NCBI GenBank assembly: GCA_018715525.1
Contig: DVLL01000020.1
Span: 47,088-111,087, forward strand
Source of the DNA: Candidatus Faeciplasma pullistercoris
Lineage (GTDB): Bacteria; Bacillota; Clostridia; Oscillospirales; Ruminococcaceae
Direction of reading: 5' to 3'
Length of the DNA stretch: 64,000 nt
Shown: positions 42,772 through 52,302 of the stretch, in pieces
Layout: each line of letters starts with the position of its first letter
Position numbering within the stretch: position 1 is the first letter of the stretch
Notes under the pieces: model-generated
What the model was told of the DNA's origin: nothing
Seen by the model: only the letters and a program-made list of their open reading frames with translations
Database searches by the model: none
Made by a program: the position numbers and the translations under genes

Positions 42772-43959
42772 ATGGAGTATAAAATATCTGATAAATTTGT
42801 AAACATGAAGCCCTCCGCCATAAGGGAAATATTTAAGAGCCTCGGCAAGCCGGGCTGCATAAGCTTTGCCGCCGGAAACCCGAGTCCCGAGTCCTTCCCG
42901 GTCGAGGAAATAAGAAAAATAACCTCCCGGATACTCTCCGAGGAGCCTATAACCGCTCTCCAGTACGGCGTGACAGAGGGATATCCGAAGCTGCGCGAGC
43001 TGGTCAGCGCGCGCTTAAAAAGAGTGTACGGCATCGGCAGTGACGACGACGAAACCATCATCGTGTCCGGCGGTCAGCAGGGAATAGAGCTTACCTGCAA
43101 GGTCATGTGCAACGAGGGAGACGTGGTCATCTCGGAAAACCCGAGCTTTATAGGCGCTCTCAACGCTTTCCGCTCTCTTGGCGCAAAGCTCGTCGGCGTG
43201 CCCCTGGGAGACGACGGAATGGATATCGCCGCGCTTGAGAAAGCCCTCGCCGAAAATCCCAACGCCAAGATTATCTACACTATCCCGTCCTTCCAGAACC
43301 CCGCCGGAATAACCTCTACCCTTGAGAACAGAAAGGCTGTATATGCACTCGCGTCAAAGTATGACGTTGTCATAATAGAGGACAATCCCTACGGAGACCT
43401 CAGATTCTCGGGCGAGGATGTTCCGACCTACAAGAGCTTTGACACCGAGGGACGAGTGGTTTACTGCGGCTCGTTCTCAAAAATTCTTTCAGCCGGAATA
43501 CGCATAGGCACTCTTACCGCAAACAAGGCGCTTGTCAGCAAGATAGTAGTCGCAAAACAGGTCGAGGACGTTCACACCAACATGTTCTTCCAGATGGTCT
43601 GCGCCAAATACATGTCCGAGTACGACCTCGAGGAGCACATAGCCAAAATAAGAAAGCTTTACAGCCACAAGGCGGGGCTCATGATCAGCGCGCTCGAGAA
43701 ATTTATGCCATCCGATGTCAAGTTTACTCGCCCTGACGGCGGAATATTCCTGTGGTGCAGCCTGCCTGAGGGCTATGACCTCGGCGAATTCATAAAGCGC
43801 TGCTCGGAAAAGAATGTGTTTGTGGTCCCCGGAACGGCGTTCTTGCCAGATGAGTCTGAAACCACACGCTCGTTCAGACTCAATTACTCGATGCCCTCAG
43901 ACGAAGAGATAACAAGAGGTATCAAGCTTCTTGCAGACGTCGTCGCCGAGATGAGATGA
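42772..43959 (+). CDS. PLP-dependent class I/II aminotransferase
   Basis: A 395-residue fold-type I aminotransferase of the 2-aminoadipate/aromatic (MocR-catalytic-like) group. ISFAAGNPSPESFP at the start, IVSGGQQGIEL, YTIPSFQNPAG, EDNPYGDLRF and the PLP Lys in GSFSKILSAGIRIG are intact. There is no N-terminal DNA-binding domain. Substrates may include aromatic or branched amino acids; not decidable here. ATG 42772 has AAGGCGG upstream. Confidence 0.88.
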   Translation: MEYKISDKFVNMKPSAIREIFKSLGKPGCISFAAGNPSPESFPVEEIRKITSRILSEEPITALQYGVTEGYPKLRELVSARLKRVYGIGSDDDETIIVSGGQQGIELTCKVMCNEGDVVISENPSFIGALNAFRSLGAKLVGVPLGDDGMDIAALEKALAENPNAKIIYTIPSFQNPAGITSTLENRKAVYALASKYDVVIIEDNPYGDLRFSGEDVPTYKSFDTEGRVVYCGSFSKILSAGIRIGTLTANKALVSKIVVAKQVEDVHTNMFFQMVCAKYMSEYDLEEHIAKIRKLYSHKAGLMISALEKFMPSDVKFTRPDGGIFLWCSLPEGYDLGEFIKRCSEKNVFVVPGTAFLPDESETTRSFRLNYSMPSDEEITRGIKLLADVVAEMR

Positions 43960-43982
43960 TCCCACGCCCTAAATAAAGCTAA

Positions 43983-44021
43983 CGCCCCCGACCCTTCCTT
44001 GACGGAAGAGCCGGGGGTTAA
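43983..44021. terminator. Hairpin between aminotransferase and trmO
   Basis: CCCCCGA-CCCTTCC pairs with GGAAGAG-CCGGGGG between convergent genes. Neither side has a strong T-run, so efficiency is uncertain. Confidence 0.6.
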
Positions 44022-44072
44022 ATTTATCCGCACCGCGTTGAGCCTTAAATTCACGCTGCCGGCGACAAGGCT

Positions 44073-44771
44073 CTATTGTTCATCGCACGCCAAAATATCC
44101 GTTACTTCGGCGGTGTCGCCCGCGACCCTAAAGCGCACCGAAAATCCGCCGTACTCAAAAGCGTACTCGCGGTACGCATCGTGCTGATACGCGGGACGAG
44201 GGTCGTTTTTCAGCATCTGCACAACCGCTCTCATGGTCTCCTCAGGCATTTTCCCCGCCAAGCCGTCAGGAACGCTCACCTTGAGTCCGTATCCACTGTA
44301 TTCATCCGAAAAGCTGCACTCCGCCTCCGGGTGGGAGTCGGAGTATTTTACATACGGCTTTATATCAAATATCGGCGTGCCGTTCATGAGGTCGGCGCCG
44401 GCAACCTCAAGCACCCTGCCGTATTTTTCGGTATCCCTGACGCATATTAGACGGACGCAGGAAAGACCCATTGAGTTAGGTCTAAAGGGCGAGCGCGTTG
44501 CAAATACTCCCACCCGTTTATTTCCTCCGAGTCTCGGCGGTCTCACAGTCGGGCGAAAGCTATCCCTTAGTGACTCGGAAAACTGCCATATCAGCCATAT
44601 GTGGCTATACTCCTCTATGCCGCGAAGAGCGTCGGGATTTCTAAACTGCGGCTCAAATATTATCGTAGAGCTTACTCCCTCGAGCAGACCGCTCTGCCTC
44701 GGTATGCCGAATTTGGAATTGAACTCGTTCTGTATGCGCGCTACCGGCTTAATCACAAACTCCCCCGACAT
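44073..44771 (-). CDS. trmO: tRNA t6A37 N6-methyltransferase TrmO
   Basis: SAM-dependent enzyme that methylates t6A at position 37 of tRNA-Thr. The 232-residue protein has the TsaA/YaeB fold marks: PVARIQNEFNSKFGIPRQ, YSHIWLIWQF, GVFATRSPFRPNSMGLS and DLMNGTPIFDIKPYVKYSD. I start at ATG 44771 behind AAAGGAAG; the track's 13 extra residues are not family-like. The window also has tcdA, another t6A-modifying enzyme. Confidence 0.92.
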   Translation of the reverse strand: MSGEFVIKPVARIQNEFNSKFGIPRQSGLLEGVSSTIIFEPQFRNPDALRGIEEYSHIWLIWQFSESLRDSFRPTVRPPRLGGNKRVGVFATRSPFRPNSMGLSCVRLICVRDTEKYGRVLEVAGADLMNGTPIFDIKPYVKYSDSHPEAECSFSDEYSGYGLKVSVPDGLAGKMPEETMRAVVQMLKNDPRPAYQHDAYREYAFEYGGFSVRFRVAGDTAEVTDILACDEQ

Positions 44772-44985
44772 CTTACATCCACTTCCTTTACGTCTTATAA
44801 ACTGACTCAACCCGCTGACACCTGAATCATGTCCGAGTCTTTTTGACCGCCGCTCTCTCAGCAGACAGGACGCCTTCCTCTGCGGCGGATATAACGCTGT
44901 AAAAAGTATATCAGTATTATTCTCTTATTTCAACCCCGCGCACCCCGCCGCCCTGCGCCTCATATAATGCTTAAGAGGTGATTCA

Positions 44986-45789
44986 ATGTCAAATGTCGTC
45001 ATTATGGCGCTGGTGGCTACCTTGGGAACATGGATGGTAACCGCTCTCGGTGCCCTGACAGTCATTTTCTTTAAGGCGGCAAACCAGAAAATACTAAACC
45101 TTATGCTTGGCTTTGCAGCCGGCGTAATGATTGCCGCAAGCTTTTGGTCGCTTTTGCAGCCGGCGATCGAAAGAGCGGAGCTGTACCTATCAACACCGGC
45201 ATGGATAGTGGCAACTGCCGGCTTTTTATGCGGAGCTGCATTCCTTTGGGCGTCGGACAAAATAGTGAGCTATGCCCGAAGAACCCAGAAAAGCTCCTTT
45301 CCCGCAGCCGGTTCAAGACATAACAGGCTCATACTTCTCGTCCTGTCCATAACCCTTCACAATATCCCGGAGGGTCTTGCGGTAGGAGTGGCGTTCGGAG
45401 CTCTGCACAACGGCTCAGGCGACCCGGAGTCGCTGATGGGCGCGGTAGTTATCGCCATGGGCATAGGACTCCAAAACTTCCCGGAGGGTGCGGCGGTGTC
45501 CCTGCCTCTAAGGCGCGAGGGCCTCTCAAGGACAAAGAGCTTCCTTATCGGTCAGGCATCCGGAATTGTAGAGCCCATAGCGGGAGTCATTGGCGCCAGC
45601 ATGGTGGTTCACATACAATCAATGCTCCCCTTTACGCTCGCTTTTGCGGCAGGAGCGATGATTCTTGTCGCGGTGCACGAGCTTATACCCGAATGTCAGA
45701 AAAATCAGGACGCCGACCCCTACCTCGCAACCTCGGGAATAGTAGCGGGCTTCGCCGTAATGATGCTTCTTGACGTAGCACTTGGCTGA
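44986..45789 (+). CDS. ZIP family metal transporter
   Basis: A 267-residue polytopic protein with eight predicted transmembrane segments. TM4 and TM5 carry the ZIP metal site: LHNIPEGLAVGVAFG and GIGLQNFPEGAAVSLPL. A short His/Arg/Ser cytoplasmic loop separates the halves. It would import zinc, iron or manganese; the metal cannot be told. A paralogue lies at 61332-62114 in the acquired metal island. The start has AAGAGGTG upstream. Confidence 0.9.
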   Translation: MSNVVIMALVATLGTWMVTALGALTVIFFKAANQKILNLMLGFAAGVMIAASFWSLLQPAIERAELYLSTPAWIVATAGFLCGAAFLWASDKIVSYARRTQKSSFPAAGSRHNRLILLVLSITLHNIPEGLAVGVAFGALHNGSGDPESLMGAVVIAMGIGLQNFPEGAAVSLPLRREGLSRTKSFLIGQASGIVEPIAGVIGASMVVHIQSMLPFTLAFAAGAMILVAVHELIPECQKNQDADPYLATSGIVAGFAVMMLLDVALG

Positions 45790-45821
45790 TAATTGAACCT
45801 GCGTCGCTCCCATATACTAAA

Positions 45822-45863
45822 AAAGCTGCGTCAAAAAGCGGTATCGCCCTTTGACGCAGCTTT
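45822..45863. terminator. Bidirectional terminator between ZIP and DUF3899 genes
   Basis: AAAGCTGCGTCAAA pairs perfectly with TTTGACGCAGCTTT, with A and T runs, between convergent genes. Confidence 0.85.
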
Positions 45864-45872
45864 ACTTCATTT

Positions 45873-46268
45873 TCAAAACATGTAATACAGAGCAAGAAAT
45901 ATCAGCGCAAGCAAAAGCGTGCACAGTCCGACAGCAAGCCACTCCTTGAGCCAAGGCTTTCTTTCCTCAGCCTTCCTGACCTTGAAGTCGTAGAAGGCTT
46001 CAAACTCTTTTCTTCTTGAGGTGAAAGGCTTTATCAGGCTGTCAATGCCGTAGCTCATCATATCGTATGCTCCCTTTGACTTGATCCAGCTGAGAACCCC
46101 GATACCGGCAAGCAGCACGCCCGCCACCACAAGGCAGTCGGATATGCGTCCCATCAGCTCCGCGAGGCTCTCCTGCGAAAAGACCTCCCTGTAGTAAGCG
46201 CAGACCGCAGCTACCACCGCCGCGGCAATAAGCGCGCTTATATACCTGTATTTATTGCCTTTAAGCAT
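45873..46268 (-). CDS. DUF3899-like membrane protein
   Basis: A 131-residue protein with three predicted transmembrane segments: YISALIAAAVVAAVCAY, LVVAGVLLAGIGVLSWI and LAVGLCTLLLALIFLALY, and a charged loop RRKEFEAFYDFKVRK. The layout matches DUF3899. The function is unknown. It starts 6 bp after oppF and is the last gene of the opp operon. Confidence 0.7.
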   Translation of the reverse strand: MLKGNKYRYISALIAAAVVAAVCAYYREVFSQESLAELMGRISDCLVVAGVLLAGIGVLSWIKSKGAYDMMSYGIDSLIKPFTSRRKEFEAFYDFKVRKAEERKPWLKEWLAVGLCTLLLALIFLALYYMF

Positions 46269-46274
46269 ACCGTA

Positions 46275-47522
46275 TTACTTCAATATCTTCATATATCTCT
46301 CATACTCCGCCTGGTTGCACTGAACGAAGTGACCCGGCTTTACCTCCCTGAACGAGGGCTTGTCAACCGAGTAGTCGTGCTCGGCAAGGGGATTGTATGA
46401 GATTCTCTTTCTCTGCTTCTCATATATCGGGTCGGGAAGAGGTATCGCCGAAAGAAGCGAGCGGGTGTATGGGTGCAAAGGATTGAGGAACAGCTCGTCT
46501 GAGGGAGCGAGCTCCACCATCTTTCCGTAGTACATAACTCCTATCCTGTCCGAGAAATACTTTACTACCGACAGGTCGTGCGCTATGAACATTATCGTTA
46601 GTCCGAAGCGATCACGAAGATCGTTGAGAAGATTTATTACCTGAGCCTGAATCGAAACGTCAAGAGCTGATACCGGCTCGTCTGCGATTATCAGGTCAGG
46701 GTTCATTATAATGGATCTCGCGACGCCGATACGCTGACGCTGTCCGCCGGAAAACTCGTGCGGATAACGGCTGGCGTGCTCAGGTACAAGCCCTACCAGT
46801 TCAAGCATCTCGTATACCTTCTGGTTAATGACCTTCTGGTTCCTCTCGCCCTGAATTACAAGTCCCTCGGAAATTATTTCGCGAACCGTCATTCTGGGGT
46901 CCAAGGAAGCTATCGGGTCCTGGAAGATCATCTGGATCTGGGTGACGAGCTTTGTACGCTGCGCTTTTCTGAGCTCGTTTTTATACTCGGCAGTTATTTT
47001 AGCCTTTTCGGCAGGAGACGCTTTTTCAATAAGCGGAAGATACTTTGCGTTTACCGCTTCAACAAGCTTCTCGGAGTACTCCTTGTCGCAGTTCTTCTGG
47101 TCGTAGTTTGCAGCCTTTATCTTCTCCTGCTGCTCCTTGACTATCGCCTGATATTCCGCCTTTATCTTTGCAGCTTCATCTCCGGATGCGCTCTTTAGCT
47201 TCTCGCTCATTTGAGCTCTCGCCTTCTTGATGGCGTCCCTATAGCTGCGAGTTCCCGCGCATATTCTGACGCCCTTGAAGATAACGTCTCCGGAGGTTAT
47301 ATTATAGAGCTTGATTATTGAGCGTCCGGTGGTCGTCTTTCCGCAGCCCGACTCGCCGACCAGACCGAATACCTCGCCCTTCTTGATGTCGAAGCTTACG
47401 TCGTCAACCGCCTTAAGCTCGCTCTGTCCCATCTTGAAGTATTGGCAGAGGTGGTTAACCCTGAGAAGAACATCGGATTCAAGCTCAACATCCACTTTTT
47501 TGTTAAGTTCGTTATTGCTCAT
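46275..47522 (-). CDS. oppF: Oligopeptide ABC transporter ATP-binding protein OppF, with insert
   Basis: A 415-residue ATPase subunit. Walker A is GESGCGKT (56-63), Q-loop QMIFQDP near 201, signature FSGGQRQR, Walker B LIIADEP and the oligopeptide-specific C-terminal zone HPYTRSLLSAIPLPDP. Residues ~88-190, between Walker A and the Q-loop, are an extra Lys/Glu/Ala-rich helical insert; normal OppF is about 320 residues. It powers peptide import with OppD. Its start overlaps the oppD stop by 11 bp. Confidence 0.92.
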   Translation of the reverse strand: MSNNELNKKVDVELESDVLLRVNHLCQYFKMGQSELKAVDDVSFDIKKGEVFGLVGESGCGKTTTGRSIIKLYNITSGDVIFKGVRICAGTRSYRDAIKKARAQMSEKLKSASGDEAAKIKAEYQAIVKEQQEKIKAANYDQKNCDKEYSEKLVEAVNAKYLPLIEKASPAEKAKITAEYKNELRKAQRTKLVTQIQMIFQDPIASLDPRMTVREIISEGLVIQGERNQKVINQKVYEMLELVGLVPEHASRYPHEFSGGQRQRIGVARSIIMNPDLIIADEPVSALDVSIQAQVINLLNDLRDRFGLTIMFIAHDLSVVKYFSDRIGVMYYGKMVELAPSDELFLNPLHPYTRSLLSAIPLPDPIYEKQRKRISYNPLAEHDYSVDKPSFREVKPGHFVQCNQAEYERYMKILK

Positions 47523-49677
47523 CGCCTGTTCCCCTCTTTTCCTGCATTCTCTTGATTCTGTTCAGTATTATCTTAGGAGGATCGACCTTTGGCGCGTCGG
47601 GATGCAGCAGCCATGTGGCGGCATAGTGAGTATCCGATATCTTGAACATCGGAGGCTGACGCTCAAAGTCAATCTTCATCGCGTACTTGTTTCTCGGTGC
47701 AAACGCGTCGCCCTTAGGCGGGTAAATCATGTTCGGAGGCGTTCCGGGAATAGCCTCAAGCCTTTCGTTGGTGTCAAGGTCTGGCATGGAGGAAAGAAGC
47801 GCCCATGTGTATGGGTGAGCGGAATGGTAGAATATGTCCTCCGAGGTTCCGTATTCTACTATTTTTCCCGCGTACATTACCGCTATCCTGTCCGCCATAT
47901 TCGCAACTACGCCCAAATCGTGAGTGATGAATATTACGGAGAGCTTTCTCTCATCCTTAAGCTTGTTTATAAGCTCGAGTATCTGAGACTGAATGGTAAC
48001 GTCGAGCGCGGTCGTAGGCTCGTCGCAGATAAGTATATCGGGGTCGGCCGCCAAAGCGATAGCTATAACTATGCGCTGGCGCATACCTCCCGAGAACTCA
48101 AAGGGATACTGGTTGTATCTCTTTCTCGGCTCTGCTATTCCAACCTCTTCCATAAGCTTTATGGCTCTCGCCTTTGCTATTTTCTTTGTTACCTTGTTGA
48201 CCACTCCGGAGGCGTTAGCCTTCAGATAATCTATGGCGTCTACCGTCTCTGCTGCGTAGTCTCTCATGGGAGCGGCTTTAAGCGACTCCTCGTAGTGGTC
48301 TATAAGCCTGTAGATCTGGTAAGATATATTATCCTTGGCGCGATCAAGATCTATTATAGCGGGAGCCGGAATGGTGTAGTCTGGTGTCTTGCCCCTTGCG
48401 GCCTTTTTGTCGTACTTGGCCTTTGCCTTGTCGTACTTAGCCTGCTCAGTCTTGTTCTTGACAATCGCGTTGAAGTAGACGTCTATATCCGACTTGAGGG
48501 CTGACGCAAATGTGTAGGTCAGGCTGTCCTTGACGATCTCAAGCCTGTTGATGCAGGCGTTTACCTTCGCTGAAAGCTCTTTTGCAGCAGCGTGACACTC
48601 CGCCTTGTTCAGCTCAGGCTTCTCAAACACCGATACCTTAGCTCTCAGCGCCTCTATAGCCTTGCGCTTATTTTCGTATGATTTCTTCGCTGAAAGCTCT
48701 ATTCCCTGACGTGCCTTTGAGATAAAGTCGAGCATGAAGTTGTCGTCGAGGTACTTGCGCAGGTATACGTTGAGCTCGCTTACCCCCATCTTGGGAAGCG
48801 GCTGACCTGAGAAGGTGACATAGTATCCCATCGCAAAGAAGTTTGGCATCTCAAACGCTATTGCCTCGTCAAGAATCGACTTGATTTTGCGAAGATTGGT
48901 TATAATCTCGGAGTAGTCCCTTGTTTTCTTAGCCTTTGAATGCAGAGCCGGCATGGCGTTTACAAGCTCGTTCAGCGAATCTGCCTTATCCTTGACTACA
49001 TACTCCTGAACGGATGCCTTGGCGTTTTTGGATATTTCCTTGAGCGCAAACGGAAGATCCTTTGCCGCGTTCTTTTCAAGCTGGAATACCAGCTCTGATA
49101 TGTCGCTTGAAGCCTCCTGCGCCGCCTCATGAGCCACGTTGTAGGCCGACTCCAGATCAAGATGCTTATACTCGAACTTATCGAAATTGCGGCACATGCT
49201 GTCTATCTCAGACTCGACAGAGGAGTTTCCCGAGGCAATCGCCTCCCTCATGCTTGCGTCCAGATTCTTAAGATAAGTGTTGAAGTTGGTGCGGCTCTCG
49301 CGCTGTCTTGCCTTTCCCTTGAGTATCATAGCCTCAGTGAGCTGTCTTCCTATCTTAACGATAGGATTAAGGCTGGACATCGGGTCCTGGAAGATCATCG
49401 CTATCTTGTCGCCGCGGATCTTATGGAAATCCTCCTCCGATATCTTAAGGAGATCCTTGCCGTCGTATATTATCTCTCCGCCCTCGATTATGGCGTTGCC
49501 GGCGAGTATTCCCAAAATCGCCTTCGAGGTTACCGATTTGCCTGAGCCAGACTCGCCTACAATAGAGAGGGTCTCGCCCTTGGCAAGATCAAAGCTGATG
49601 TTTCTTACAGCCTGCACCTTGCCGTTAGTGGTGCGGAAGGATATCGTGAGGTCTTTAACATGAAGCTTGTTTTCCAT
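47512..49677 (-). CDS. oppD: Oligopeptide ABC transporter ATP-binding protein OppD, with ~370-residue insert
   Basis: A 721-residue ATPase subunit, about twice the usual OppD size. Walker A is GESGSGKS (41-48), Q-loop MIFQDP near 97, then after an insert of roughly residues 125-490 the signature FSGGMRQR (528), Walker B ILICDEP and the H-loop FITHD follow. All motifs for ATP hydrolysis are intact. The insert is Lys/Ala/Glu-rich, probably helical with coiled-coil parts. It lies in the ABC helical subdomain that faces the permeases. ATG 49677 has GGAGG upstream. Confidence 0.9.
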   Translation of the reverse strand: MENKLHVKDLTISFRTTNGKVQAVRNISFDLAKGETLSIVGESGSGKSVTSKAILGILAGNAIIEGGEIIYDGKDLLKISEEDFHKIRGDKIAMIFQDPMSSLNPIVKIGRQLTEAMILKGKARQRESRTNFNTYLKNLDASMREAIASGNSSVESEIDSMCRNFDKFEYKHLDLESAYNVAHEAAQEASSDISELVFQLEKNAAKDLPFALKEISKNAKASVQEYVVKDKADSLNELVNAMPALHSKAKKTRDYSEIITNLRKIKSILDEAIAFEMPNFFAMGYYVTFSGQPLPKMGVSELNVYLRKYLDDNFMLDFISKARQGIELSAKKSYENKRKAIEALRAKVSVFEKPELNKAECHAAAKELSAKVNACINRLEIVKDSLTYTFASALKSDIDVYFNAIVKNKTEQAKYDKAKAKYDKKAARGKTPDYTIPAPAIIDLDRAKDNISYQIYRLIDHYEESLKAAPMRDYAAETVDAIDYLKANASGVVNKVTKKIAKARAIKLMEEVGIAEPRKRYNQYPFEFSGGMRQRIVIAIALAADPDILICDEPTTALDVTIQSQILELINKLKDERKLSVIFITHDLGVVANMADRIAVMYAGKIVEYGTSEDIFYHSAHPYTWALLSSMPDLDTNERLEAIPGTPPNMIYPPKGDAFAPRNKYAMKIDFERQPPMFKISDTHYAATWLLHPDAPKVDPPKIILNRIKRMQEKRGTGDEQ

Positions 49678-49678
49678 A

Positions 49679-51229
49679 TCAGTCCTCCACTCCTCTCGTT
49701 GACGGGTTGAACGCATCTCTCAAGCCGTTGCCGAAGAGATTGAATGCAATCAGCAAAAGCGCAAAGTATAAAGCCGGGAAGAACATAGCGTGTGGCGAGC
49801 TCGAGATAGATGTCTGACCCTGAGACAGAAGAGTTCCTATGCTCGTGCCGGCAAAAGCTGAAATGTTTACTATTCCGAGGTATGTAAGAGAGGTCTCGGA
49901 GCTTATTACGCTCGGTATTACAAGCGCACAGCTCGTTACAATGGTTCCGAGCGAATTTGGGAAGATGTGCTTGAACATCAGCCGCCAGTCGGACGCGCCC
50001 AGCGTCCTTGCCGCCATTACAAACTCCTGACCCTTGAATCTATAGAACTGCTTTCTTGTGAGCGCCGCCATACCTATCCATCCCGTAAGCACAAACGCGA
50101 ACAGGAAGGACGGCACAATTCCTACCTTTTGCGCCAAGTGCAGCTGGAAGAGAACCGCTACCACTATGAACGGTACGCCGGAAAGTATATCCGAGATTCT
50201 GTCCATGATAAGATCGATGTAGCCGCCGTAGTAGCCCTGAATAGCTCCGTAAATCGCACCGATAGTGAGGTTGATGGCGGAAACGATAATTGCGAATATT
50301 ATCGAGAATCTCGAGCCTATTCCTATAGCGAGGAACAGATCCATGCCCATTGAGTTCGTACCGAAGATGTAGAACGGCTCATGTCCGTTTACATACTGGT
50401 AATAGTTGTAGTAGCACATACGAACCTGAACGGCTCCGGACTTGCGTATGCTGTAGATATAGCTTCCGTCGTCTCCGGGCACTCTTATGGAGTCGTAGGG
50501 CGCACCCTCGACAGCCGAGTTGGTGGAGTAAGCGGGAATAAAGTCGCCGTTTTCGTCATAGACAGGAGTTCCCCTTGAGTCAGATACCTGATACCAGATG
50601 TTTGCTCTGTCCGAAATTCCCTGAATGTCCTCCGGCATTACATAAGGATAAATCACCTGTATGCCGGTCTCGTCCTGCCAGTCCTGAATGGCCTCAAATT
50701 CCTCGTAGCTCAGGACTCTGTACATTACGCCCTGCTCATAATACTTGTTCGTGCTCACCTTGTAGGTATAGCTTATTTTCTCCTGACCGCGGTACATGGA
50801 TACCGTTTCATAGGTGTCAAGTATCTTGATTAGCGGATCCATGCCGGTCTCGACGGCTATGCCCTTCCAGTACGCAAGCTGAATATCGTTGACCGAGGTC
50901 TTTGTGTTGGCTCCGTCAAACAGTCCGATGTCAAGGTCGGCTATCTCCCGTATAAACGGGCCTGAGTTTACATAGAACTTATCCTGATCCGTGATGGAAT
51001 AGGGAGAGATAATGGGAGACAGGATGCTGAATACGAACAGCGCAATGATTATCCATGCTCCCGCCACCGCAGCCTTACTCTTCTTGAAGCGGATCATGGC
51101 GTCAGCGAAATAGCCGCGAGCCTTGGTCTCAAACTTAGCATCGTGAATTTTCGCGTCCAAATGCGCGAACTCGAACATTTCCTTTGGAATATGCTCGTAT
51201 TCCATTTTATTAGCAGAATTATTCATCAT
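49679..51229 (-). CDS. oppC: Oligopeptide ABC transporter permease OppC, with extracytoplasmic insert
   Basis: A 516-residue permease; usual OppC is about 300. TM1 lies at residues ~55-75. Residues ~80-285 form an inserted outer domain with features such as YKVSTNKYYEQGVMYR. The usual five-TM permease core follows, with the EAA loop ALTRKQFYRFKGQEFVMAARTLGASDW that docks to the ATPases. The outer insert probably meets the oversized OppA. The start overlaps oppB by 4 bp. Confidence 0.9.
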   Translation of the reverse strand: MMNNSANKMEYEHIPKEMFEFAHLDAKIHDAKFETKARGYFADAMIRFKKSKAAVAGAWIIIALFVFSILSPIISPYSITDQDKFYVNSGPFIREIADLDIGLFDGANTKTSVNDIQLAYWKGIAVETGMDPLIKILDTYETVSMYRGQEKISYTYKVSTNKYYEQGVMYRVLSYEEFEAIQDWQDETGIQVIYPYVMPEDIQGISDRANIWYQVSDSRGTPVYDENGDFIPAYSTNSAVEGAPYDSIRVPGDDGSYIYSIRKSGAVQVRMCYYNYYQYVNGHEPFYIFGTNSMGMDLFLAIGIGSRFSIIFAIIVSAINLTIGAIYGAIQGYYGGYIDLIMDRISDILSGVPFIVVAVLFQLHLAQKVGIVPSFLFAFVLTGWIGMAALTRKQFYRFKGQEFVMAARTLGASDWRLMFKHIFPNSLGTIVTSCALVIPSVISSETSLTYLGIVNISAFAGTSIGTLLSQGQTSISSSPHAMFFPALYFALLLIAFNLFGNGLRDAFNPSTRGVED

Positions 51230-52179
51230 TTCTTAGACCCCATTCTGATACGCGGGTCGATAAAGCCGTAGCTTATGTCGACCACAATGTTCGCAGCCAG
51301 TCCTATGGTTGTGTAGAAAATGGTATCAAGCATGAACATCGGGTAATCCTGACCGTTAATGGCGTTTATGTAGAGCTGTCCGACACCGGGCACTCCGAAT
51401 ATTTTCTCAATGATTACCGAACCGCTGAGTATTCCTATGAACGAACCGAAAATAGACGGTACTATAACTACCATGCAGTTGCGGAGCGCGTGCCTTACCG
51501 TAGCCTGAAGCTTTGTAAGACCCTTTGTCCTTGCCAATAGCATGAACTCACTCGTAAGTACCTCGGTAAGCTCCGCTCTGGTGGTACGGGTAAATCCGGC
51601 TATTACTCCGAGAGAAAGAGACAGCACGCAGGGTATCATGCTCCAGAACATCGGCCAGGAGAACCAGTCTGTGCCGTCCTTAATTAGGAATGGGAACCAA
51701 CCCAACTTATACGACAGGAAATACTGGATTATAAACGCGTAAACAAAGCTCGGCACCGAGATAAGAGCCATGGTCGCCGTCGAGATGACATTATCTATCC
51801 ATGTATTCTTCTTGAGCGCGGCTATGATTCCAAAGCCTATTCCTATCGGAATACTGAGGATTATCGAATACAGGTTAACCACAATGGTGGCGGGAAGCTT
51901 TTCCATGAATATTTGGGCAACATCCTGACCGAAATAAAGCTTGTCCGATACTCCAAAGTCAAACTTTGTGAATATATCCCTCAGGTATATTCCGAACTGA
52001 ACAAGATAGGGCTTGTTATAGCCCATGGCCTCGCGGCGAGCCTCAATTATGTCGGAGTGCGGATCACCGACCGGAAGCGGAGCGGGCGGAAGCATCCTGA
52101 TGAGAACAAAGCAGATCAATACTATGACAAACAGAGTCATAAGCATTAACAGCGTTCTTTGAATAATGTATTTTGCCAT
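51226..52179 (-). CDS. oppB: Oligopeptide ABC transporter permease OppB
   Basis: A 317-residue permease of normal size with six transmembrane segments. It begins MAKYIIQRTLLMLMTLFVIV and has the EAA loop TRAELTEVLTSEFMLLARTKGL for coupling to the ATPases. Only this subunit of the operon lacks an insertion. A hairpin separates it from oppA, 199 bp upstream. Confidence 0.95.
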   Translation of the reverse strand: MAKYIIQRTLLMLMTLFVIVLICFVLIRMLPPAPLPVGDPHSDIIEARREAMGYNKPYLVQFGIYLRDIFTKFDFGVSDKLYFGQDVAQIFMEKLPATIVVNLYSIILSIPIGIGFGIIAALKKNTWIDNVISTATMALISVPSFVYAFIIQYFLSYKLGWFPFLIKDGTDWFSWPMFWSMIPCVLSLSLGVIAGFTRTTRAELTEVLTSEFMLLARTKGLTKLQATVRHALRNCMVVIVPSIFGSFIGILSGSVIIEKIFGVPGVGQLYINAINGQDYPMFMLDTIFYTTIGLAANIVVDISYGFIDPRIRMGSKK

Positions 52180-52272
52180 CTGACATCCTCCATTTAAAAT
52201 TTTTTGTTTTTATGTATCCTTCAAAGCACTATCGCTTTCAAGCGGTAAAGTTTTGAAAAAAACATGAAAACA

Positions 52273-52302
52273 CAGGCGCAGGACTTTTTGCCCTGCGCCT
52301 GC
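52273..52302 (-). terminator. Intercistronic hairpin between oppA and oppB
   Basis: CAGGCGCAGG pairs with CCTGCGCCTG with a 9-base loop; on the minus strand T-rich sequence with seven T follows after about 10 bases. It lies inside the operon and probably lets the binding protein be made in excess. Confidence 0.75.

Noticed and set aside
47311-48504. 397-residue ORF on the plus strand
   Set aside because: Antisense to oppF and the oppD insert; the minus strand carries intact ABC motifs.
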